5,346 nt of DNA from Candidatus Opitulatrix roisinitermitis (lineage in GTDB: Bacteria; Actinomycetota; Actinomycetes; Actinomycetales; Bifidobacteriaceae), in NCBI GenBank assembly GCA_031288055.1, contig JAITSD010000022.1, positions 1-5,346 on the forward strand. The letters run 5' to 3'. The position numbers and the translations under genes were made by a program. Within the stretch, counting starts at the first letter, position 1. Each line of letters opens with the position of its first letter. The notes under the pieces are model-generated. The model made no database searches. It was not told where the DNA came from and saw only the letters and a list, made by a program, of their open reading frames with translations. Below are positions 1 through 5,346 of the stretch, piece after piece.

Positions 1-555
1 TTTTAAAATCTTTAAAGCATTAGTTAAAGATGAAACTTTGGCAATTCTAACTTTAGACACTTGACCAGCACTAGCTTTCCAAACACTAGGCGTAACTTGA
101 GCAGATTTATGTTTAGTAATTATTATATTTTCCACGCCAAAAGCCACGGCAGAGCGTATAATAGCTCCCAAATTATGTGGATCAGTTATAGAGTCCAAGG
201 CCAAAATAACCTTCACAGATTTATTTAAATTAGGTTGAAACTTTTTATTTTTATTAATCAAATCCTCTAATTGATAATATTTGTATTCCTTTATATAAGC
301 TGCTATACCCTGTGCTTTATTACCCGCAAGTCGAATAAACTCTTTTTTAGCTAAAGTTTGCGTAGGTATTGACATTTTGCCAGTTTTATCTAAAATTATT
401 TGCTGTCTTTGACTAATATAATTCTTATTGCTTTCTAATTTTATAACTTTTTTTATTAAGGAAATATCGGAATTCATTATTTCGCATATAGCATTTGAAC
501 CTATAACCAAATTGGACTGGCTACTCAATTTGTCAATCTTATTAAAATGTTTCAT
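1..555 (-). CDS. rlmB: TrmH/SpoU-family rRNA 2'-O-methyltransferase (RlmB-like), C-terminus cut by the window edge
   Basis: The frame opens at an ATG (555-553) and stays open for 185 codons to the left edge, so the 3' end lies outside. Residues about 16-90 look like the SpoU substrate-binding domain (VIGSNAICEIM near the start, corresponding to the family's G-x-x-A-V-x-E-x-L). Residues 117-143 hold SPOUT motif 1, with D-P-H-N-L-G at 125-130, Asn128 and the presumed catalytic Arg134. S-A-G-Q at 162-165 also fits. Motifs 2 and 3, which form the knot that binds S-adenosylmethionine, are not in the window; with a usual length of about 240-250 residues, some 60 are missing. The family methylates a ribose 2'-OH in RNA; RlmB modifies G2251 of 23S rRNA. 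The gene starts 9 bp after cysS, an arrangement common in Actinobacteria, and probably shares its transcript. No Shine-Dalgarno motif precedes the ATG. The family is secure; RlmB rather than another TrmH paralogue rests on the N-terminal domain and the neighbour. Confidence 0.9.
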   Translation of the reverse strand, partial: MKHFNKIDKLSSQSNLVIGSNAICEIMNSDISLIKKVIKLESNKNYISQRQQIILDKTGKMSIPTQTLAKKEFIRLAGNKAQGIAAYIKEYKYYQLEDLINKNKKFQPNLNKSVKVILALDSITDPHNLGAIIRSAVAFGVENIIITKHKSAQVTPSVWKASAGQVSKVRIAKVSSLTNALKILK

Positions 556-564
556 AAAAAAATA

Positions 565-2004
565 TTATTTAATATACCACTCAGTTTTATTATTAGGCTT
601 GTCCTCTAAATTTAATCCAGCAGCAGTTAATCTATCTCTAACGGCGTCTGCTTGTTGAAAATCGCCGATTTGTTTAGCTTTTATTCGTTTACTTAAATCA
701 AATTTAACAAGATTTTCCAAAACAGTTTTATATTTAATGTTGTCTTTTTCTGCCAAACTATTATTTTGCCAGATTTTTGATAAAGGATTAAAACCTAAAA
801 TATTCAATTCACTTAAAATATATTTTTCTAAATCTGTCAACTGAAAATTTGGCAATTTAGAATTGATTTGTCTAGATTCATCAAACTCTTTTAAAGCCTT
901 TTTTATCTGTTTATATAAAACACTTAAAGCTAATGGCACATTAAAATCATCATTCATAGCTTCAGCAAAATCTTCAGCCACAGTTAACTTAAAATCAATG
1001 TCTAGTTTATTATATTTTTGAGTTAATTTTTCAACAAACTTTATTATATTTCGTAAAGAATTATTGGACTGTACTAAAGTTTCATCGCTCCATTCAATTT
1101 GCGATCTATAATGAGACGAACCTAAACTAAAACGCAAAACCAAAGGTGTGGTTTTTTGCAAAATATCTTTAACTAATAAACCATTACCTAACGATTTACT
1201 CATTTTAGTACCTTTTTGAGTAACCCAAGCTGTATGAAGCCAACTTTTAGCAAAACCATATCCCACGCTTCTTGATTGAGCTTGTTCATTTTCATGATGG
1301 GGAAATCGTAAATCTAAACCGCCGCCGTGTATATCAAAACTTTGCCCTAAATAAGTTTTTGCCATAGCCGAACATTCTAAATGCCAACCTGGTCTACCCT
1401 GACCCCAAGGAGATTTGTAAACTGGATAAACTTGTTTATTTTGACTATTAGTAAATTTCCACAAAGCAAAATCTCGACTATTTCTTTTATATTGCGAATG
1501 CTCCTCCTCATCCATTAAAGTTTTTTGATTAATTTGATTTGTTAATTGTCCATAATCTTTATAAGACACTGTGTCAAAATAAATACCATCCTGTACAATA
1601 TAAGCTTTACCTTTATCTAAGATTTTTGCTACTAAATCTATCATCTGAGAAATATGTGCACTAGCTAATGGTTCATAAGTTGGATCTAAACAACCCAAAA
1701 CTTTATAAGCATCGCGAAAAGCATTAGCATATTTACTTGCCACTTCCCACCAAGCTAAACTATCTACTTGAGCCTTAGCAAAAATCTTATCGTTTATGTC
1801 CGTAATATTCCTAATATACAAAACTTTAAATCCTAAAAATCTAAGCCATCGCACAATTATATCAAAGCTAATAGCTGAACGAATATGACCGATATGTGGA
1901 TAGCTTTGAACCGTTGGACCACATAAATATAAACTAACAATATTTTTTTTTAAAGGCTGAAACTTTTGCTTTCTATCATCTGCTGAATTATATATAACTA
2001 GCAT
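565..2004 (-). CDS. cysS: Cysteinyl-tRNA synthetase
   Basis: This class I synthetase charges tRNA-Cys with cysteine using ATP in the cytoplasm. At 479 residues it is full length (family about 460-480). All key elements are visible: HIGH at 37-40; KMSKS at 267-271; and zinc-site residues Cys28, Cys211, His236 and Glu240, matching Cys28, Cys209, His234 and Glu238 of the E. coli enzyme. The C-terminal helical DALR-type domain (about 345-460) ends in R-D-R-L-T-A-A-G-L-N-L-E-D, the usual close of the family. The N-terminus M-L-V-I-Y-N is the normal family start, so the ATG at 2004 is well supported. The segment C-G-P-T-V-Q-S-Y-P-H-I-G-H resembles actinobacterial CysS. The stop is TAA, and rlmB begins 9 bp later. 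An extended -10 promoter ends 6 bp before the ATG and there is no Shine-Dalgarno motif, so the mRNA may be leaderless. A run of nine A occurs at codons 19-21. Confidence 0.98.
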   Translation of the reverse strand: MLVIYNSADDRKQKFQPLKKNIVSLYLCGPTVQSYPHIGHIRSAISFDIIVRWLRFLGFKVLYIRNITDINDKIFAKAQVDSLAWWEVASKYANAFRDAYKVLGCLDPTYEPLASAHISQMIDLVAKILDKGKAYIVQDGIYFDTVSYKDYGQLTNQINQKTLMDEEEHSQYKRNSRDFALWKFTNSQNKQVYPVYKSPWGQGRPGWHLECSAMAKTYLGQSFDIHGGGLDLRFPHHENEQAQSRSVGYGFAKSWLHTAWVTQKGTKMSKSLGNGLLVKDILQKTTPLVLRFSLGSSHYRSQIEWSDETLVQSNNSLRNIIKFVEKLTQKYNKLDIDFKLTVAEDFAEAMNDDFNVPLALSVLYKQIKKALKEFDESRQINSKLPNFQLTDLEKYILSELNILGFNPLSKIWQNNSLAEKDNIKYKTVLENLVKFDLSKRIKAKQIGDFQQADAVRDRLTAAGLNLEDKPNNKTEWYIK

Positions 2005-2010
2005 ATATTT

Positions 2011-2040
2011 AGTATATCAGCCGCAATAATACCCGACCAA
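2011..2040 (-). promoter_or_regulatory. Candidate cysS promoter (extended -10) implying a leaderless mRNA
   Basis: Read on the minus strand, TGATATACT (2019-2011) is an extended -10: the TG dinucleotide, one base, then TATACT, five of six to consensus. A weak -35, TTGGTC, lies at 2040-2035 with an 18 bp spacer. Only six bases (AAATAT, 2010-2005) separate the -10 from the cysS ATG, so the usual start point about 7 bases downstream would fall on or next to the A of ATG. The spacing and the lack of a ribosome binding site are seen directly; promoter activity and leaderless translation are inferred. In such AT-rich DNA, -10-like hexamers also arise by chance. Confidence 0.5.
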
Positions 2041-2072
2041 ATTAGTAATTAATAAATAATATGTACTAAATT
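2039..2072. repeat. Imperfect AT-rich inverted repeat between the DUF4874 gene and cysS
   Basis: The arms AAATTAGTA (2039-2047) and TACTAAATT (2064-2072) pair in eight of nine positions around a 16-base loop. The repeat lies just downstream of the secreted-protein gene and touches the candidate -35 of cysS. It could be a weak terminator or an operator. It has one G-C pair and no clear T-tract after it, so it is not a convincing rho-independent terminator. The rest of the 96 bp spacer (2005-2100) shows only the cysS promoter. Confidence 0.3.
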
Positions 2073-2100
2073 ATATGACTTAACAAAAGTAAAAATATTT

Positions 2101-3825
2101 TTAATCTACATTAATAACAGTTGATGGATCTAAAATCTTTATACCATCAACCGTTAACAAATCATTAGCAAAAGTCGCGTAATTTGATTTTAAATCTTTT
2201 AAATAAAAACCAATATAATATTGTCCTGCTTGAGTTGGTAAATTAAATGTCGTTGAAATATTATGAACCAAAGGCTCTTTAATTTTCATGGAATGAAAAG
2301 TTTGACACCATTCGCCAAAAATTGCCGGTATACAATTATCAAATCCGCCTCCATGATTAGCTTCATAATTAGAATATGGTAGCCAATTTTGCGGTTGGCC
2401 ATCCGACAAATTATGGGTGCTTACAATTCTATTCGTTTTAACATCAATTACAGCAAAACCTGCTTCCATTCTAAATGGCTGAGCAAAACCATAATTTTTT
2501 AAACTAATATTTACATTAATTTTATCGTTATCAGTTTGTAAACTACCAGTCATTATTTTTAAACGGTAACCTAAATAATCTCTAATATAATCAAAAGCCG
2601 ATATTAAATTACCAGATGAGGCATAAGGAAAATCACCCTCTGTCAATCGATTATTTAGAACTGACAAAAGTTTATTTTTATATCTATCAAGAGTAAACCG
2701 TTCCGGATTAGTTACTGGTGAATTACACTGTTCTAAATTACCCCACGGATTGCCAGTACCTAATAATTGATCTAAAAGATAAGAGTGCGTATAATCTAAA
2801 ACCGTTGTCCTAGTTTGAGCCATACGACCAGCAAAATTAACAAATCGCAGAGCCATATTATTGCTATTAGCTTCAAAAAGTGGCGACTTTTTATCATAAC
2901 CGCCGCCATACAAATTGCAACCCCACCAACTTTCCATAGAGTTTAAAGCCGTATTAAGATGTTTACTCTTCATATCATTCATCAATAGACCTTTCCAAGT
3001 CACAGAATCCCCAATATTTAAAGCTCCTATAAAATGATCCGAATGATAACCCACTCTATTGGCGTCAGACTGAGTCCAATTAGGCGTTTCAAAATCGGTA
3101 TATTGATGCTCAACAGTTATATCTTTAGGGGTATTATCTAAAACAATCCGATAAATTTTACCAAAATCTGCTTTACGACTATTAGCACAACCTTTTGTCC
3201 ACTCCCCCCAGCCACAAATTGTACCAACTTGAATTGTCAAAATATCATCTTTATTAGTTTGTAATGTGCTACTCAAAGATTTCCATAAGCCTTCAGCATT
3301 AGTCACTGACGGTTCATCTCCTTTATACCAGCTAAAAGCTAGACGAAAAACTGCTTTAACATTATACTGTCTTAAAAGCTCAAAAACATAATTTACTCTA
3401 TCAATAAAAGCTTGATCAAAAGAACTCTTATCAGTGTAAGAATCAGCAATCATTCTTATATAAGCTGTATGTGGTTTATCATAATTTATATAATCAGAAC
3501 CCTTAAAAGCGTTCATAACATCAAAAAACTCAGCATATCTATAAGTATTCCAATCACTCGCTGAATCCGTACAGGCCACATTATCCCATTTCACAGTGTC
3601 GCAAATTTCAATTTCTGGGCCAAAACCCCTATTAGGGTTACTTAACATCTGAGTATCAGTATCAAGAGAAATATTTTGATTTATATTTAAAACTGCCTTA
3701 TCTCCACCTGATGAAATATAAGTTTTATCTAGAGCCTCGGCTTTTGAAATATTTATTATATTAAAACACACAATAGACAAAATTAAAATCAATGATACAG
3801 ACAATGAGAACTTTTTTAGTTTCAC
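2101..3825 (-). CDS. Secreted DUF4874/DUF4832-type protein, putative carbohydrate-active enzyme
   Basis: A 574-residue exported protein. It starts with a Sec signal peptide: basic K-L-K-K, a hydrophobic stretch at about 8-26, and A-E-A at 29-31 with likely cleavage before Leu32. N-P-N-R-G-F at 63-68 matches the conserved start of DUF4874. About 95-250 reads like alternating strands and helices of a TIM-barrel glycosidase fold, with G-W-G-E-W at 205-209 resembling the family's G-x-W-G-E-W motif; Glu208 is the best candidate acid/base. D-Y-L-G-Y-R-L at 416-422 marks DUF4832, followed by a beta-rich domain to the end. The mature part has eight cysteines (75, 85, 204, 213, 303, 367, 498, 507), several closely spaced, which suits disulfides outside the cell. 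The GTG start at 3825 has a well placed AAGAAAGG and gives a proper signal peptide. The gene has its own candidate promoter and looks monocistronic. Domain calls come from memory of motifs; substrate and reaction are unknown, and glycan binding or cleavage is inference. Confidence 0.85.
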   Translation of the reverse strand: MKLKKFSLSVSLILILSIVCFNIINISKAEALDKTYISSGGDKAVLNINQNISLDTDTQMLSNPNRGFGPEIEICDTVKWDNVACTDSASDWNTYRYAEFFDVMNAFKGSDYINYDKPHTAYIRMIADSYTDKSSFDQAFIDRVNYVFELLRQYNVKAVFRLAFSWYKGDEPSVTNAEGLWKSLSSTLQTNKDDILTIQVGTICGWGEWTKGCANSRKADFGKIYRIVLDNTPKDITVEHQYTDFETPNWTQSDANRVGYHSDHFIGALNIGDSVTWKGLLMNDMKSKHLNTALNSMESWWGCNLYGGGYDKKSPLFEANSNNMALRFVNFAGRMAQTRTTVLDYTHSYLLDQLLGTGNPWGNLEQCNSPVTNPERFTLDRYKNKLLSVLNNRLTEGDFPYASSGNLISAFDYIRDYLGYRLKIMTGSLQTDNDKINVNISLKNYGFAQPFRMEAGFAVIDVKTNRIVSTHNLSDGQPQNWLPYSNYEANHGGGFDNCIPAIFGEWCQTFHSMKIKEPLVHNISTTFNLPTQAGQYYIGFYLKDLKSNYATFANDLLTVDGIKILDPSTVINVD

Positions 3826-3831
3826 AATTTA

Positions 3832-3839
3832 CCTTTCTT
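3832..3839 (-). promoter_or_regulatory. Ribosome binding site that fixes the GTG start of the secreted protein
   Basis: On the minus strand AAGAAAGG (3839-3832) is followed by a six-base spacer and GTG at 3825. It supports GTG as the start and shows that Shine-Dalgarno initiation operates in this genome, in contrast to cysS and rlmB, which lack such a motif. Confidence 0.75.
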
Positions 3840-3883
3840 ATAAATTTACTATTAAATCATTATTAAAACAATAATATAACACA

Positions 3884-3892
3884 ATTATAACA
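3884..3892 (-). promoter_or_regulatory. Candidate extended -10 promoter for the secreted-protein gene
   Basis: The minus strand reads TGTTATAAT (3892-3884), a perfect TATAAT with an upstream TG in the extended -10 position. No good -35 is present; the region 16-17 bases upstream is only T-rich. A start near 3877 would give a leader of about 50 bases ending in the ribosome binding site. The surrounding 3826-3983 spacer is very AT-rich and holds several other TATAAT-like strings, so the exact choice is uncertain. I see no gene in the spacer. Confidence 0.5.
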
Positions 3893-3983
3893 TATATAAT
3901 AATTATAAAAACTATTTGTTCTTTGTTGATCAAATATTAAAGGGAATACTATAAATTAATCAAAAAGATAATAAAAGTAACTG

Positions 3984-4056
3984 CCTCCCTGATAGGATTT
4001 GAACCTACGACCTCTTGAACCGGAATCAAGCACTCTATCCACTGAGCTACAGGGAG
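3984..4056 (-). tRNA. tRNA-Arg, anticodon CCG
   Basis: A 73-base cloverleaf folds fully. The acceptor stem CTCCCTG/CAGGGAG has seven Watson-Crick pairs. The D stem is GCTC/GAGT with one G-U pair and a loop AGTGGATA. The anticodon stem CTTGA/TCAAG closes the loop TTCCGGT, giving anticodon CCG for codon CGG. The variable loop is AGGTC, and the T arm is GTAGG/CCTAT with loop TTCAAAT. The base after G18-G19 is A20; A20 and C35 are known arginine identity elements in E. coli. The discriminator is G. The next bases on the minus strand are CAG, so CCA is not encoded and must be added by a nucleotidyltransferase. The 5' ten bases overlap the end of the upstream glycosyltransferase gene, so the tRNA is probably co-transcribed with it. 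CGG is used in the window, for example at Arg226 and Arg377 of the secreted protein. Confidence 0.96.
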
Positions 4057-5346
4057 CTATTTTGCCAAACTTGAATATTTTTATAAACTTTAACCTTTTT
4101 ATATTTTAACAGAAAGTCACTATTTGTTTCAAAAATGGATGCTAATTTATCTGGCACTAAAACAACGCCATAATTACTATCCTTAGCATAATTAGGCAAC
4201 CTAAAATACATTTCCTCAGATGATAAATTAGATTTGTCATTAATAAATTGACCAAAAATATCTGCTGGTAGAAAACATTTATTTTCATAATTGTGTGTTA
4301 TAACATTAGCTAAAACTAATTCATCAGCGTAACCATAAACACAATTTCTATAAATAGCTGGCTCTAACAAAATCTCCTGACTTTTCACATTGCTAAATTC
4401 ATCATTGTTATATAAATTATTTTTTAAATAATTTTGCAAATTTATTAAACCATTATCATCTTTTACATAAGACAATTTGAAAGGCTGAGCTCCATCATTT
4501 TGCTCGGGTTTTTGGTATACGCAATAAAAATCTACCCCCGTCAAAACCACAGGCAAAAGTGCTACAAATACCATAATAATTGATAATTTTGGTTTAAACA
4601 CTAAATACTTTCTACTAGCTAAAACGCCGTACAAAACACAAATTAAAAACATTATAGCAAAAGGTATCATCCAGTCCCAATAATGCCAATATTGTCTAGA
4701 AAACAAAATAGAAGCCAATGATAAACCCGTAAAAACACTTATTAAAATAACTGTATGAGAATCCGATATATATTTTATAACTAATTTACAAATAACAGTT
4801 AACCACAAAATTAAAATTAACCAACTTACAATTTTTTTAAACCAATCAGCATTACTCGTTGTAACACTAAATTGATCAAAAATAAGATATTGCCAAAACT
4901 TAGGCAAAGCTGCCAAATTATTTATAAAATAAGGCAAACTAGCAAGCAAAAAAGCTACTATAGAAATTAAACCAAATTGCCAAAACTCTTTCAACCTTTT
5001 AGTAATTAGGAAAAATCCAATTACCGCCACAGTAAAAATTAAACCCCAAATTTTAAACGAACAAGCTAAACCAAAACAGATAGCTGATAAAACTAGTTTA
5101 AAATTATCAGTTGCTTTATTATATGACAAAAATAGCAAACCTAAGAGTAAAAATAAATTCAAAAAAGGCTCAAGAATAACTTTTTGATCTGTTAAAACAC
5201 ATATAGGAAAAACCGCATATATAAAACTAGCAAACACTGCCCAGTTGATTTGAACTAGTTGTTTTTTAACTAATATTTTATAAATTAAATAAGTGTTTAT
5301 TCCGCCAACAAAACAAGTCATAATACAAGCTATTTGCAATGCAGCA
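4047..5346 (-). CDS. Polytopic GT-C/PMT-like membrane glycosyltransferase, N-terminus beyond the window
   Basis: The frame is open through the right edge (the codons before the TTG at 5339 read Ala-Ala), so this is the C-terminal part of a longer gene. Numbering from that TTG, about ten hydrophobic segments lie at roughly 3-22, 33-50, 57-72, 82-95, 98-112, 121-138, 170-187, 195-213, 223-243 and 252-270, followed by a soluble tail of about 160 residues. L-E-P-F-L-N-L-F-L-L-L at 56-66, and the Phe-Lys before the fifth segment, match the pattern of PMT_2/ArnT-like GT-C enzymes, which transfer sugars from polyprenyl-phosphate donors at the outer face of the membrane. The catalytic Asp or Glu of the first extracytoplasmic loop would lie in the missing N-terminus, so activity cannot be judged. 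The last codons AGC TCC CTG and the TAG stop run into the 5' end of tRNA-Arg. A substrate cannot be assigned. Membership of the GT-C superfamily is likely; some other polytopic envelope protein is possible. Confidence 0.75.
   Translation of the reverse strand, partial: AALQIACIMTCFVGGINTYLIYKILVKKQLVQINWAVFASFIYAVFPICVLTDQKVILEPFLNLFLLLGLLFLSYNKATDNFKLVLSAICFGLACSFKIWGLIFTVAVIGFFLITKRLKEFWQFGLISIVAFLLASLPYFINNLAALPKFWQYLIFDQFSVTTSNADWFKKIVSWLILILWLTVICKLVIKYISDSHTVILISVFTGLSLASILFSRQYWHYWDWMIPFAIMFLICVLYGVLASRKYLVFKPKLSIIMVFVALLPVVLTGVDFYCVYQKPEQNDGAQPFKLSYVKDDNGLINLQNYLKNNLYNNDEFSNVKSQEILLEPAIYRNCVYGYADELVLANVITHNYENKCFLPADIFGQFINDKSNLSSEEMYFRLPNYAKDSNYGVVLVPDKLASIFETNSDFLLKYKKVKVYKNIQVWQNSSL

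Noticed and set aside
571..579. Extended -10-like string TGGTATATT on the minus strand, upstream of rlmB
   Set aside because: It consists of the last cysS codons (Trp-Tyr-Ile), and no -35 was identified. Chance is the simpler explanation, with rlmB read from the cysS transcript.
428..658. A 76-codon plus-strand reading frame
   Set aside because: It lies antisense across the rlmB start and the cysS 3' end, both strongly supported by conserved motifs. It has no ribosome binding site and a composition expected from the opposite strand of coding DNA.
1141..1160. Short T-rich runs in cysS and rlmB read on the plus strand as terminators
   Set aside because: They are Lys-rich codons on the coding strand and no stable hairpin precedes them.
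3751..3825. Cys20 of the secreted protein as a lipoprotein lipobox cysteine
   Set aside because: The preceding residues are Ser-Ile-Val, which do not fit the lipobox (small residue before Cys), and a better signal peptidase I site (A-E-A) follows at 29-31.
3921..3942. Palindrome TTGATCAA with partly matching flanks in the spacer after the tRNA, considered as terminator or operator
   Set aside because: The perfect part is only 8 bp, the flanks pair poorly and no T-tract follows in either direction.
3984..4056. The tRNA 3' end as an attachment site for an integrated element
   Set aside because: No repeat of the tRNA 3' segment was noticed elsewhere in the window, and no integrase or mobility gene is present.
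5337..5339. TTG at 5339 as the true start of the glycosyltransferase
   Set aside because: The frame remains open to the window edge with hydrophobic codons before it. The family also needs a further N-terminal region with the catalytic acidic loop, so this codon is internal.

Overview
The window is AT-rich (roughly 30-33 % G+C by eye) and compact. All four protein genes and the single tRNA lie on the minus strand, so transcription runs from the right edge to the left. No in-frame UGA is seen; visible stops are UAA or UAG and Trp is UGG, so the standard bacterial code fits. The cysteinyl-tRNA synthetase resembles the actinobacterial type (C-G-P-T-V-Q-x-x-P-H-I-G-H), and cysS is followed directly by an rlmB-type methyltransferase, as in many Actinobacteria. 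With the low G+C, tight packing and weak Shine-Dalgarno use, this suggests a small-genome bacterium such as a Saccharibacteria-like Patescibacterium or a low-GC actinobacterial relative. That assignment is inference.

Layout in the direction of transcription. (1) 5346-4047: 3' part of a multi-membrane-span GT-C/PMT-like glycosyltransferase gene; its 5' end lies beyond the window. (2) 4056-3984: tRNA-Arg(CCG), whose first ten nucleotides also encode the last codons and the UAG stop of the glycosyltransferase gene. (3) 3983-3826: very AT-rich spacer with an extended -10 promoter and a good ribosome binding site. (4) 3825-2101: secreted DUF4874/DUF4832-type protein, a probable carbohydrate-active TIM-barrel protein. 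(5) 2100-2005: spacer with a promoter so close to cysS that the transcript may be leaderless. (6) 2004-565: cysS. (7) 555-1: rlmB, cut by the left edge, 9 bp after cysS.

The genes fall into two themes. cysS, rlmB and the tRNA belong to the translation machinery. The glycosyltransferase and the secreted protein probably act on surface or extracellular glycans; their link is only proximity and orientation. No mobile element, CRISPR array, toxin-antitoxin pair or recognisable defence locus is visible, and I do not see a convincing undescribed multi-gene system. The points most worth a second look are the mRNA/tRNA overlap, the possible leaderless cysS mRNA and the uncharacterised secreted enzyme.
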